Source: JALZAA01 sp035938395 (GTDB lineage Bacteria > Actinomycetota > Acidimicrobiia > IMCC26256 > JACDBD01). From it: a stretch of DNA of 45,727 nt. The stretch lies in assembly GCA_035938395.1 (NCBI GenBank), contig DASZGY010000026.1, positions 1 to 45,727 on the forward strand, read 5' to 3'. This document shows, piece by piece, positions 15,515 through 23,171 of this stretch. How positions within the stretch are numbered: position 1 is the first letter of the stretch; every line of letters starts with the position of its first letter. The notes under the pieces were generated by a model. That model had not been told where the DNA came from and did not search any database. It saw only the letters and a list, made by a program, of their open reading frames with translations. Both the position numbers and the translations under genes were made by a program.

Positions 15515-15535
15515 GATATATCGAGTCGATATATC
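15515..15535 (+). promoter_or_regulatory. Perfect 21-bp palindrome, probable PadR operator
   Basis: GATATATCGA, one central G, then TCGATATATC: 10-bp arms with no mismatch, in an AT-rich island inside GC-rich DNA, 24 bases before the padR start. The position and the ATAT-rich symmetry fit a site bound by the adjacent PadR to control itself and ino1, and possibly the divergent DUF5318 gene. The remaining 15337-15559 shows no gene. Confidence 0.7.
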
Positions 15536-15559
15536 CGGCCAGCCGGACGGAGTTACCGC

Positions 15560-16192
15560 GTGCTCGAACTCGCCATCCTCGGCCTCCTCAAGGAGCAGCC
15601 GCTCCACGGCTACGAGCTGAAGAAGCGCCTCGGCGACACCCTCGGGTTCCTCTGGGGCGTCTCGTACGGGTCCCTCTACCCGGCGCTCCGCCGCCTCGAG
15701 CGGGCGGGCGCGATCGAGATCGTGGCGCCGCGCGGGGCAGCTCCCGCTCCGGCGCCGATGCCCGCGACCGGGTCGATCGACGGCGAGACCGCGGCGGCGC
15801 GGCTCCGTCGCCTCCCGAAGCCGACCCGGCGGACCCGCAAGCAGTACCGCCTCACGCCGCGGGGTGAGGAGCTCTTCGCCGAGCTCCTCACGGGCGAGGA
15901 TGCGCCCGGCGCCGACGAGGAGAAGTCCTTCGCCCTCAAGTTCGCCTTCTGCCGGCACCTCGCCGCCGACGCCCGCCTCGCCCTCCTCGATCGGCGCCGG
16001 GCGGGACTCAACGAGCGCCTCGCCGAGGACCGGGAGACGACCCCGCGCCGCGGCGACCGCTACCTCCGCTCACTCGCGGAGCACCGCACCGAGTCAACCG
16101 CCCGCGAGGTCGCGTGGCTGGACGAGCTCATCGCCGCCGAACGGCGTGCTGTTCAACCCGAACCATCACAGGAAGGAGCGACCGCATCATGA
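15560..16192 (+). CDS. PadR-family transcriptional regulator
   Basis: A 210-residue protein. The N-terminal winged helix reads VLELAILGLLKEQPLHGYEL and LWGVSYGSLYPALRRLERAGAIE, the PadR signature. A Pro/Ala-rich insert occupies about residues 57-85, before the wing segment TRKQYRLTPRGEELF. The C-terminal helical part is the PadR_C-like dimerisation domain. GTG at 15560 has GGAG upstream and starts at the domain; the frame is open from 15509 but that would translate through the operator. The stop overlaps the ino1 start as ATGA. In M. tuberculosis a PadR-like gene (Rv0047c) also precedes ino1. Ligand unknown. Confidence 0.92.
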   Translation: MLELAILGLLKEQPLHGYELKKRLGDTLGFLWGVSYGSLYPALRRLERAGAIEIVAPRGAAPAPAPMPATGSIDGETAAARLRRLPKPTRRTRKQYRLTPRGEELFAELLTGEDAPGADEEKSFALKFAFCRHLAADARLALLDRRRAGLNERLAEDRETTPRRGDRYLRSLAEHRTESTAREVAWLDELIAAERRAVQPEPSQEGATAS

Positions 16193-17262
16193 GTCGTTCT
16201 ATTCGTGTCGCCATCGCCGGTGTGGGCAACTGCGCCAGCAGCCTCGTGCAGGGCGTCGAGTACTACCGCGACGCCGTGCCCGACGAGACAATCCCGGGCC
16301 TCATGCACGTGGTGCTGGGCGGCTACCACGTCGGCGACGTCGAGTTCGTCGCTGCGTTCGACGTGGACGCGGCCAAGGTCGGTCTCGACGTCGGCAAGGC
16401 GATCTTCGCCGGCCCCAACAACACCATCCGCTTCGCCGACGTCCCGGAGCTCGGCGTCCTCGTGCAGCGGGCGCCCACGCTCGACGGCCTCGGGAAGTAC
16501 TACCGCGGCACCGTCGAGGAGTCGCCGGCCGAGCCGGTCGACGTGGCCGAGGCGCTGCGTGCAGCGCGCGCCGACGTCCTCGACAGCTACCTGCCCGTCG
16601 GGTCCGAGCAGGCGCAGAAGCACTACGCCCAGGCGTGCCTCGACGCCGGCGTCGCCTTCGTGAACGCCATCCCGGTCTTCATCGCCAGCAATCCGGAGTG
16701 GGCCCAGAAGTTCAACGACGCCCGTGTCCCGATCGTGGGCGACGACATCAAGAGCCAGGTCGGTTCGACGATCGTCCACCGGATCCTGTCGAGGCTCTTC
16801 GAGGACCGGGGCGTGGCGCTCGACCGCACCTACCAGCTGAACTTCGGCGGCAACATGGACTTCAAGAACATGCTCGAGCGCGAGCGGCTCGAGTCGAAGA
16901 AGATCTCCAAGACCCAGTCGGTCACGAGCCAGATCGATCACGGTCTCGAAGCTGACGCCGTACACATCGGACCTTCCGACCACGTGCCGTGGCTGGAAGA
17001 CCGGAAGTGGGCGTACATCCGTCTCGAGGGCAGGAACTTCGGCGACGTGCCGCTGAACATCGAGCTGAAGCTCGAGGTCTGGGACTCGCCGAACTCGGCC
17101 GGTGTGATCATCGACGCGCTGCGGTGCGCCAAGCTCGCCCTCGATCGTGGGGTCGGCGGGCCGTTGTTGGGGCCGTCGGCGTACTTCATGAAGTCGCCAC
17201 CGGTGCAGTACCGCGACGGTGAGGCCCACGACATGGTGGAGGCGTTCGCCCGGGGCGACTGA
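16189..17262 (+). CDS. ino1: Inositol-3-phosphate synthase
   Basis: Converts glucose 6-phosphate to inositol 3-phosphate using bound NAD. In actinobacteria this supplies phosphatidylinositol and mycothiol. The 357-residue protein starts SIRVAIAGVGNCASSLVQG (NAD-binding Rossmann), with DSYLPVGSEQAQKHYAQACL, VPIVGDDIKSQVGSTIVHR, LNFGGNMDFKNML and SDHVPWLEDRKWAYIRLEG, all typical of the short actinobacterial and archaeal form. ATG at 16189 overlaps the padR stop and has GGAAGGAG upstream. Expression is probably set by PadR through the upstream palindrome. Confidence 0.97.
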   Translation: MSRSIRVAIAGVGNCASSLVQGVEYYRDAVPDETIPGLMHVVLGGYHVGDVEFVAAFDVDAAKVGLDVGKAIFAGPNNTIRFADVPELGVLVQRAPTLDGLGKYYRGTVEESPAEPVDVAEALRAARADVLDSYLPVGSEQAQKHYAQACLDAGVAFVNAIPVFIASNPEWAQKFNDARVPIVGDDIKSQVGSTIVHRILSRLFEDRGVALDRTYQLNFGGNMDFKNMLERERLESKKISKTQSVTSQIDHGLEADAVHIGPSDHVPWLEDRKWAYIRLEGRNFGDVPLNIELKLEVWDSPNSAGVIIDALRCAKLALDRGVGGPLLGPSAYFMKSPPVQYRDGEAHDMVEAFARGD

Positions 17263-17300
17263 GGTCGGCGTCGCCTACCGCCACTCGTCACAATGAGCCC

Positions 17301-18014
17301 GTGAACAACACCCAGAGCTGGGACCGGATCGCATCCCAACGATCAGGCGCCGCGCCCACCGACATCGTGCAGTACGGGCCGGACGGCCCGACCGAGGACG
17401 ATGTCCGCCTGCTCGGCAACGTGGCCGGCAAGCGGATCCTGGACCTCGGTTGCGGTGATGGGCAGGCGGCCGTGGCCTTCACCCTCCGGGGGGCGACGAC
17501 CATCGCCGTCGACTCTTCTGTGCGAATGCTCGACCGGGCGCGCACGCTCGCCGAGCGCGCCGGCGTCCGGGTCGAGTGGCATCAGGGCGACGTCGCCGAC
17601 CTGGCCTTCGTTCGGGCGGAGTCGATCGACATCGTGTTCAGCGCCTACTCGCTGGGCGAGGTCGGCGACTTGCATCGGGTCTTCCGGCAGGTGCACCGAG
17701 TGCTCAAGAACCGAGGGGCGTTCGTCTTCTCGTACGAGCATCCCATCGACCTGTGCGTCGGCCGCGCGCCGCCGGACACACCCTCGACGCCGATCAACCG
17801 GGTCGTGCGCACGTCGTACTTCACGGAGGATCCCGTCACCGTCGAGCGCGACGGGGAACCGATCCGGTTGTACGTTCGCACCGTGAGCGAAGTGTTCTAC
17901 GCGCTCACCCGCGGCGGGTTCCGAGTCGAGGTTCTCGCTGAGCCCCGGCCGCTCGGCGCCGACGCCCTCGTCCCGCACACCATCATCTGGCGCGGTCGCA
18001 AGGAAGGGCTCTAG
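17301..18014 (+). CDS. Class I SAM-dependent methyltransferase
   Basis: A 237-residue protein with the Rossmann motif I ILDLGCGDGQAAVAF (about residues 46-60), motif II TIAVDSSVRMLDRAR, an acidic post-motif WHQGDVADL and the motif near VFSAYSLGEVGDLHRVF. The C-terminal part (EHPIDLCVG, HTIIWRGRKEGL) resembles the small-molecule methyltransferase group. Substrate unknown. GTG start; CACAAT at 17289-17294 ends six bases upstream, so the mRNA may be leaderless. The stop TAG shares CTAG with the stop of the convergent CCA enzyme. Confidence 0.85.
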   Translation: MNNTQSWDRIASQRSGAAPTDIVQYGPDGPTEDDVRLLGNVAGKRILDLGCGDGQAAVAFTLRGATTIAVDSSVRMLDRARTLAERAGVRVEWHQGDVADLAFVRAESIDIVFSAYSLGEVGDLHRVFRQVHRVLKNRGAFVFSYEHPIDLCVGRAPPDTPSTPINRVVRTSYFTEDPVTVERDGEPIRLYVRTVSEVFYALTRGGFRVEVLAEPRPLGADALVPHTIIWRGRKEGL

Positions 18015-19462
18015 CCGCTCGATCCGCCGGAGGCTCCAGGCCGCGGCTCGATGCCGCGCTCGCGCGCCCAAGCCGCGAGTCGCTCGTACGCTTCGTTCTC
18101 GTCCATCGGGCCCTCGTCGAGACGGAGCTCGAGGAGAAAGTCGAGCGCGTCGCCGACGACGGGCCCAGGCTCGACACCGAGGAAGGCCATCACCTGCCGG
18201 CCGTCGAGGGGCGGCCGGATGCGATCGAGCTCCTCCTGCTCCCGCAGCCGCGCGATGCGCTCCTCGAGCTCGTCGATGCGCCGGTTCAGCGCCCGCGCCT
18301 TCGCCTTGTTCCGCGTCGTGCAGTCCTGGCGGACGAGGTGGTTGAGCGGTTCGAGCAGCGGACCGGCGTCGCGCACGTAGCGGCGCACCGCCCGGTCGGT
18401 CCATCCCATCGAATAGGTGTGGATGCGCAGATGGAGATAGACGAGGCGCGCGACTTCGTCGACGAGGTCGCTCGGGAACCGGAGCGCGCGTAGCCGCTCC
18501 TCCGCCATGCGTGCGCCCACGACCTCGTGGTGGTGGAAGCTGACCCCGCCCGGACCGACCGAGCGCGTCTTCGGCTTGCCGATGTCGTGCAGGAGCGCGG
18601 CGAGGCGCACTCGGAGCTCAGGGCGTGTCTTGCGCACGACTGCGATCGTGTGGGCGAGCACGTCCTTGTGCTGATGGATCGGGTCCTGCTGGAGCTGCAT
18701 CGCATTGAGCTCGGGCAGGAACTCGTCGGACAGGCCGGTGCGGCAGAGGAACCACAACCCGGCCGACGGGTCGGTGAGCATGATCAGCTTCGAGAGCTCG
18801 TCGCGAATGCGCTCCGCGCTCACGATCTCCATGCGACCGTGCAGCTCCTCGACCGCGGCCACGAGCTCCGGATCGGGCGCGAGCGCGAAGGCGGCGATGA
18901 ACCGCGCCGCTCGCATCATGCGCAAGGGGTCGTCGAGGAACGAGACCTCGGGCTCCAATGGCGTCCGGAGACGCTTGGCGGCCAGGTCGGCCGCCCCGCC
19001 GAACGGGTCGACCAGCTCCGGGTCGGGAAGCCGCAACGCCATCGCGTTGATCGTGAAGTCGCGCCGGGACAGGTCGGTCTCGATGTCGTCGGCGAACGCC
19101 ACCTCGGGCTTGCGGCTCTCGGGCCGGTACACCTCGGCCCGGAACGTGGTGATCTCGATGCGGGTGCCGTCCTTCTCGCAGCCGACGGTGCCGAACCGCT
19201 GGCCCTGGAGCCACACGTGATCCGCCCAGCCCCGCACGACCCGCTCGACCTCGTCCGGACGGGCGTCGGTGGCGACGTCGACATCGCCCTTCCCGTCGGG
19301 CGACAGGTCGAGGAAGGCGTCACGGACGCTGCCGCCCACCAGATAGCACTGGTGCCCGCCCGCGACGAGCCGCCCGGCCAGGTCCTGGACCGGGGAGCCC
19401 GCGTCGAGGAGGGGCCGCAGGCGCGGCGGGATCGTGGTCACGGGATCATTCTCGCCGACCAT
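18011..19462 (-). CDS. CCA tRNA nucleotidyltransferase
   Basis: Adds or repairs the 3'-CCA end of tRNAs. The 483-residue protein has a pol-beta-type head with YLVGGSVRDAFLD and DVDVATDARPDEVERVV, the TTFRAEVY and LSRRDFTINAMALRL motifs, the RAARFIAAF basic region, and then an HD domain with LLHDIGKPKTRS. A coiled segment (RRIDELEERIARLREQEEL) precedes a short C-terminal domain. The same gene (pcnA, Rv3907c) flanks this locus in M. tuberculosis. ATG at 19462 is used; GTG at 19441 is an equally plausible start. It diverges from the DUF3499 gene through a 37-bp gap with overlapping -10-like sequences. Confidence 0.95.
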   Translation of the reverse strand: MVGENDPVTTIPPRLRPLLDAGSPVQDLAGRLVAGGHQCYLVGGSVRDAFLDLSPDGKGDVDVATDARPDEVERVVRGWADHVWLQGQRFGTVGCEKDGTRIEITTFRAEVYRPESRKPEVAFADDIETDLSRRDFTINAMALRLPDPELVDPFGGAADLAAKRLRTPLEPEVSFLDDPLRMMRAARFIAAFALAPDPELVAAVEELHGRMEIVSAERIRDELSKLIMLTDPSAGLWFLCRTGLSDEFLPELNAMQLQQDPIHQHKDVLAHTIAVVRKTRPELRVRLAALLHDIGKPKTRSVGPGGVSFHHHEVVGARMAEERLRALRFPSDLVDEVARLVYLHLRIHTYSMGWTDRAVRRYVRDAGPLLEPLNHLVRQDCTTRNKAKARALNRRIDELEERIARLREQEELDRIRPPLDGRQVMAFLGVEPGPVVGDALDFLLELRLDEGPMDENEAYERLAAWARERGIEPRPGASGGSSG

Positions 19463-19483
19463 CCACCACTTCTCGGGTTCCCT

Positions 19484-19491
19484 TCTATACG
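19484..19491. promoter_or_regulatory. Overlapping divergent -10 elements
   Basis: On the plus strand TATACG (19486-19491) ends 8 bases before the ATG at 19500, fitting a leaderless mRNA. On the minus strand TATAGA (19484-19489) lies 22 bases before the CCA-enzyme ATG. The two hexamers overlap, so firing in the two directions may be mutually exclusive. Confidence 0.4.
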
Positions 19492-19499
19492 TTCACGAC

Positions 19500-19772
19500 A
19501 TGAGCGGATGTGGGCGTCCCGGCTGCAACGCACCGGCGGCAGCGGCAATCGGCTTCGACAGCGCGCGTCAGGCGGTGTGGCTGCATCCCCTCGACGAGCC
19601 CGAGGCGACCGGCCGGCTCTGCCGGGTCCACGCCGACACTCTCCGCCCCCCGCGCGGCTGGCGGTTCTTCGACTACCGGGAGCCGGCACAGCCCGATTCC
19701 GAGGTCACCGACCTGCTCGACGCCCGCTCTCCCCTCCTCGAGCGCGCGTTCCGGGGTGCCCGCGCCAGCTGA
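19500..19772 (+). CDS. DUF3499-like small protein
   Basis: A 90-residue protein: CGRPGC near the N-terminus, a hydrophobic strand region with AVWLHPLDEP, then LCRVHADTLRPPRGWRFFDYRE. The Cys pair, the later Cys-x2-His and the PRGW motif fit the actinobacterial DUF3499 family, function unknown. ATG at 19500 has no Shine-Dalgarno but a -10-like hexamer directly upstream. The frame is open from 19434, but that start lies inside the CCA-enzyme gene. Confidence 0.65.
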   Translation: MSGCGRPGCNAPAAAAIGFDSARQAVWLHPLDEPEATGRLCRVHADTLRPPRGWRFFDYREPAQPDSEVTDLLDARSPLLERAFRGARAS

Positions 19773-19841
19773 GCGCGTCCCCGTACGTCCGTAACGCGGT
19801 GAGCGCGGTACCGTCGCGGCAGTACGGCAGGAGCCGCAGCC

Positions 19842-20366
19842 ATGGACGTCAACTCGCCTGAGACCTGGCGCTGGATCTGGTTGGTGGCCGTCGTTGTCTT
19901 CGCCCTGGCCGAGGTGTTCACGCCCGTCCTCTTCTTCATGGGGTCGTTCGCCATCGGCGCCGCGGCGGCAGCGGTGGCGGCATTCGCGGGCGGCGGGCCC
20001 ATCATCCAGTGGGTGCTCTTCGTCGGTGTGACCGCCGTGAGCCTCGCCGCGCTGGTCCCCCTCGGGCGCCGGCTCGAGGGCCGCGACGAGATCCACCCCG
20101 TCGGCGCCAACCGCTGGGAGGGGCGCACCGCCACCGTCGTGACCGAGATCCCGGCGGGCAAGCACGCAACCGGCATGGTGCGGCTCGACCGCGAGACGTG
20201 GCGGGCCGAGACCACCAACGGCTTGGGGGTCGCCGCCGGAGCCACCGTCCTCGTGACGCACGTGACGGGCACCCGAATCGTCGTCAGCCCGTGGCGCATC
20301 GATGTCGCGCCCCGGGGAACCACACCCGGCCGCACCGAGCCGGGATCGCCGTCAGCACCCGGCTGA
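19842..20366 (+). CDS. NfeD-like membrane protein (short form)
   Basis: A 174-residue protein with three membrane helices (about residues 10-30, 35-50 and 53-72), followed by an OB-fold domain: WEGRTATVVTEIPAGKHATGMVRLDRETWRAET. This is the NfeD short form without the protease domain. NfeD genes are typically paired with SPFH/stomatin genes, as here (24-bp gap), and the pair is thought to organise membrane microdomains. ATG has an AGGAG Shine-Dalgarno. Confidence 0.9.
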   Translation: MDVNSPETWRWIWLVAVVVFALAEVFTPVLFFMGSFAIGAAAAAVAAFAGGGPIIQWVLFVGVTAVSLAALVPLGRRLEGRDEIHPVGANRWEGRTATVVTEIPAGKHATGMVRLDRETWRAETTNGLGVAAGATVLVTHVTGTRIVVSPWRIDVAPRGTTPGRTEPGSPSAPG

Positions 20367-20390
20367 CGGTCTTCGCGAAGGAGCTGTCCG

Positions 20391-21350
20391 ATGGCAGCAA
20401 TCATCGTCCTGGCCATTCTGGCCTTCCTCTTGTTCGTGCTCGCGTTCAGCTGCATCAAGATCGTGCGCCCCTACCAGCGCGGCGTCGTCGAGCGGCTGGG
20501 TCGGTACAAGGGCACCGTCGACCCGGGACTGCGGATCATCGTCCCGTTCGTCGACCGGGTGCACCTCGTCGACATGCGCGAGCAGGTTGTGGAAGTTCCG
20601 CCACAAGAGGTGATCACCTCGGACAACGTGGTCGTCAGCGTGTACGCCGTCATCTACCACGAGGCCACGGACGCCAAGCGGCTCAAGTACAACGTCGCCA
20701 ACTTCGAGTTGGCGGTCACGAAGCTCGCGCAGACCAACCTGCGGAACCTCATCGGCGACCTGCAACTCGACGACGCGCTCACGTCGAGCGCCAAGATCAA
20801 CACACACCTGCGCGACATCCTCGACGACTCCACCGACAAGTGGGGCGTACGCGTCGTGCGGGTGGAGATCCAGCGCATCGACCCGCCGCCCGACGTCGTG
20901 CAGTCGATGCACCACCAGATGCAAGCGGAGCGCACGCGCCGCGCCGTCGTCACCGAAGCGCTGGGAGTGCGCGAGGCCGCGATCACCCGGGCCGAGGGCG
21001 ACAAGCAGGCCGCCATTCTCGAGGCGCAGGGGCAGTCCGAGGCCATCCAGCGGCTGGCCGACGCCGAGAAGTACCGCGAGACCGCGGTGGCCGAAGGCGA
21101 AGCGTCGGCGACCCGGGCGGTGTTCTCGGCCGTGCACGATGGCAACCCGACGCCCGACCTCCTCGCGATCAAGTACCTCGAGGCGCTGCGGGTAGTGGCC
21201 AACGGACAGGCCACGAAGATCTTCCTGCCCACCGAGATGAGCGGACTGTTCGGTGCCGTCGGCGGGCTGGCCGAGATGCTCCGCGAGCCGTCGAGGGACG
21301 GGGAGAAGCGCTCCGGCGACACCGAGCCGGCGGAGCCGAGCGGCAGCTAG
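20391..21350 (+). CDS. SPFH/Band 7 (QmcA/slipin-like) membrane protein
   Basis: A 319-residue protein: one N-terminal membrane helix (residues 3-20), then a prohibitin-homology domain starting VRPYQRGVVERLGRYKGTVD, with VDMREQVVEVPPQEVITSDN and LDDALTSSAKINTHLRDILDD. A long coiled-coil helix follows (AERTRRAVVTEALGVREAAI to EKYRETAVAEGEA), and the tail is acidic. SPFH proteins form ring or cage assemblies at the membrane and often modulate membrane proteases. ATG has AAGGAG upstream. Operon partner of the NfeD gene. The stop shares CTAG with the convergent deacetylase-like gene. Confidence 0.93.
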   Translation: MAAIIVLAILAFLLFVLAFSCIKIVRPYQRGVVERLGRYKGTVDPGLRIIVPFVDRVHLVDMREQVVEVPPQEVITSDNVVVSVYAVIYHEATDAKRLKYNVANFELAVTKLAQTNLRNLIGDLQLDDALTSSAKINTHLRDILDDSTDKWGVRVVRVEIQRIDPPPDVVQSMHHQMQAERTRRAVVTEALGVREAAITRAEGDKQAAILEAQGQSEAIQRLADAEKYRETAVAEGEASATRAVFSAVHDGNPTPDLLAIKYLEALRVVANGQATKIFLPTEMSGLFGAVGGLAEMLREPSRDGEKRSGDTEPAEPSGS

Positions 21351-22387
21351 GACCGGGTTTCGGCGACCTCGCGCCAGAGGTCGGCGGCGGCGTCGACGAT
21401 CTCGCGCCCCGGGCCGCCCGAGGTCGGGCGCTCCACCGGAGCCACCGTCTCGCCCGCGAGCGCCGTCACGGTGGACGCGGTGCCGTCGCGCAACGCGCCG
21501 AGGTCGTAGCCGCCTTCGAGGAACACGACGACCCGCCCGGGACGGGTCGCGAGCTGCGCCATGCGCGTCGCAAGCGCGCCGTAGTCGCCGGCCGACAACC
21601 CGAGGTCGGTGAGGGGGTCGGCGCGGTGTGCGTCGAAGCCGCATGACACGAGCACCCAGTCGGGCGCGTAGCGCGCCGCCAGCGGTGCCACGAGCTCGTC
21701 GAACGCGCGGAGGTAGAGGTCGCCGGTTGCACCGGCGGGGAGCGGCACGTTGCACGTCGCGCCGACACCACCGTCGGCCCCGAGCTCGTCGAGGCGGCCC
21801 GTCCCGGGATACAGCGGCCATTCGTGGAGCGACACGTACGCGACACGCGCGTCGTCGTAGAAGATCTCCTGCGTGCCGTTGCCGTGGTGCGCGTCGTAGT
21901 CGACGATCAGGACGCGATCACCGCGGTCCGCGAGTGCGGCCGCGGTGATGGCGATGTTGTTGAGCAGACAGAACCCCATGGCGCGCTCGGGGCGGGCGTG
22001 GTGGCCCGGCGGTCGCAGCGCGAGGAACGCGCCGTCGCCGTCCGAGCCCTTGAGTGCGTCGACGGCCGCGAGGCCCGCGCCGGCTGCCCGCACCGCCGCC
22101 CGCCACGACCCTGCCGACATCGAGGTGTCGGGGTCGATCATCCCGCCGCCGTGCTCGGCCAGGGCCTCGAGCCGCTCGACGTGCCGTCGCGTGTGCACCC
22201 GTGTGATCTCATCGGCCGTCGCGTCACGCGGCGGGAGCGGCGTGACCAGGGCATCGGTTTCGGCACCCACGTCGCGCGCCGCCTGGTCGATGCCGGCGTG
22301 CACTGCTTCCAGCCGCGCCGGGCGCTCGGGGTGCCCACGGCCGGGGTCGTGGTCGGCGAAGCGCGGATCGACGCCGACGAACAGCAT
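21347..22387 (-). CDS. Histone-deacetylase-family hydrolase
   Basis: A zinc-dependent amidohydrolase of the arginase/HDAC fold, about 346 residues from ATG at 22387. The active-site residues are recognisable: the His pair in LRPPGHHARPERAMGFCLLNN, the zinc-binding Asp/His in VDYDAHHGNGTQEIFYDD, the later zinc Asp in SCGFDAHRADPL and the tyrosine region LEGGYDLGAL. Bacterial members deacetylate acetylated lysines or acetylpolyamines; the substrate here is unknown. Translation could also begin upstream (frame open to 22471), but HPERPARL sits at the usual distance from 22387. It diverges from a GNAT acetyltransferase, a suggestive opposite activity. Confidence 0.9.
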   Translation of the reverse strand: MLFVGVDPRFADHDPGRGHPERPARLEAVHAGIDQAARDVGAETDALVTPLPPRDATADEITRVHTRRHVERLEALAEHGGGMIDPDTSMSAGSWRAAVRAAGAGLAAVDALKGSDGDGAFLALRPPGHHARPERAMGFCLLNNIAITAAALADRGDRVLIVDYDAHHGNGTQEIFYDDARVAYVSLHEWPLYPGTGRLDELGADGGVGATCNVPLPAGATGDLYLRAFDELVAPLAARYAPDWVLVSCGFDAHRADPLTDLGLSAGDYGALATRMAQLATRPGRVVVFLEGGYDLGALRDGTASTVTALAGETVAPVERPTSGGPGREIVDAAADLWREVAETRS

Positions 22388-22469
22388 GCTGCCCACGGTA
22401 CCCGGCGTGTTTTCTCGGCCGTGGCCGCCACGCCCGTCGCGGAGCCGACGGTTACGCTCGCGCGTCGCC

Positions 22470-23171
22470 ATGTCGCCCCTGAACTCTCACACGCTCCGCT
22501 GGCGGGGCGGCTGGGCGCGTATCGGGCCGTTCCGCTCGGACGCCGACGTCGCCCGCCTCACGATGGGGACGGATACTCCTCCGAGCCCGTCCGTGATCGA
22601 GCGCTGCCTCGGAGAGGTCCAGGCGCGCAGCTACAAGGCGGTCGTGACGAACGCGCTCGGCCCCGCCGAGTCCGCCCCGTTCGTCGATGCCGGCTTCGCC
22701 GTGCGAGAACGCCTCCACCTGCTCGCCCACGACCTCGACCAGCTACCGCCGGTGACGGGCTCGACGCGGCGCGCCCGCCGTCACGACTATCCCGCGATCC
22801 TCGACCTCGACGCGACGGCCTTCGACGGCGACTGGCACCTCGACCACGACGGGCTCGTCGAAGCACTACGCGCGACACCGGTGACGCGCTTCCGTGTCAC
22901 ACCTGACTCGGGGTCGATCTCCGGCTACGCCATCACCGGCCGGTCCGGACGAAACGGGTACCTCCAGCGCATCGCCGTCCACGCCAACGCGCGCAACCGG
23001 GGATTCGGGCGCACGCTCATCGCCGACGCGCTCTGGTGGCTGCGCCGCCGCTCCGTCGACCGCGCGTTGGTCAACACTCAGCTCGACAACAACGCCGCCC
23101 TGTCGCTGTACGAATCGTGCGGTTTCCGGCGCCTCCCCGTCGGGCTGTGCGTGCTCGGGCGGACGCTTTGA
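22470..23171 (+). CDS. GNAT-family N-acetyltransferase
   Basis: A 233-residue protein. The C-terminal GNAT domain is clear: SGYAITGRSGRNGYLQRIAV, the acetyl-CoA pyrophosphate loop ARNRGFGRTLIADAL and NNAALSLYESCGFRRLPV. The N-terminal part (LRWRGGWARIGPFRSDADVA) is longer than in minimal GNATs and may be a degenerate second domain. The RimI-like C-terminus hints at protein or peptide acetylation, but the substrate is open. Its TGA overlaps the proposed TTG start of the DUF6049 gene, linking it to the envelope genes downstream. Confidence 0.85.
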   Translation: MSPLNSHTLRWRGGWARIGPFRSDADVARLTMGTDTPPSPSVIERCLGEVQARSYKAVVTNALGPAESAPFVDAGFAVRERLHLLAHDLDQLPPVTGSTRRARRHDYPAILDLDATAFDGDWHLDHDGLVEALRATPVTRFRVTPDSGSISGYAITGRSGRNGYLQRIAVHANARNRGFGRTLIADALWWLRRRSVDRALVNTQLDNNAALSLYESCGFRRLPVGLCVLGRTL

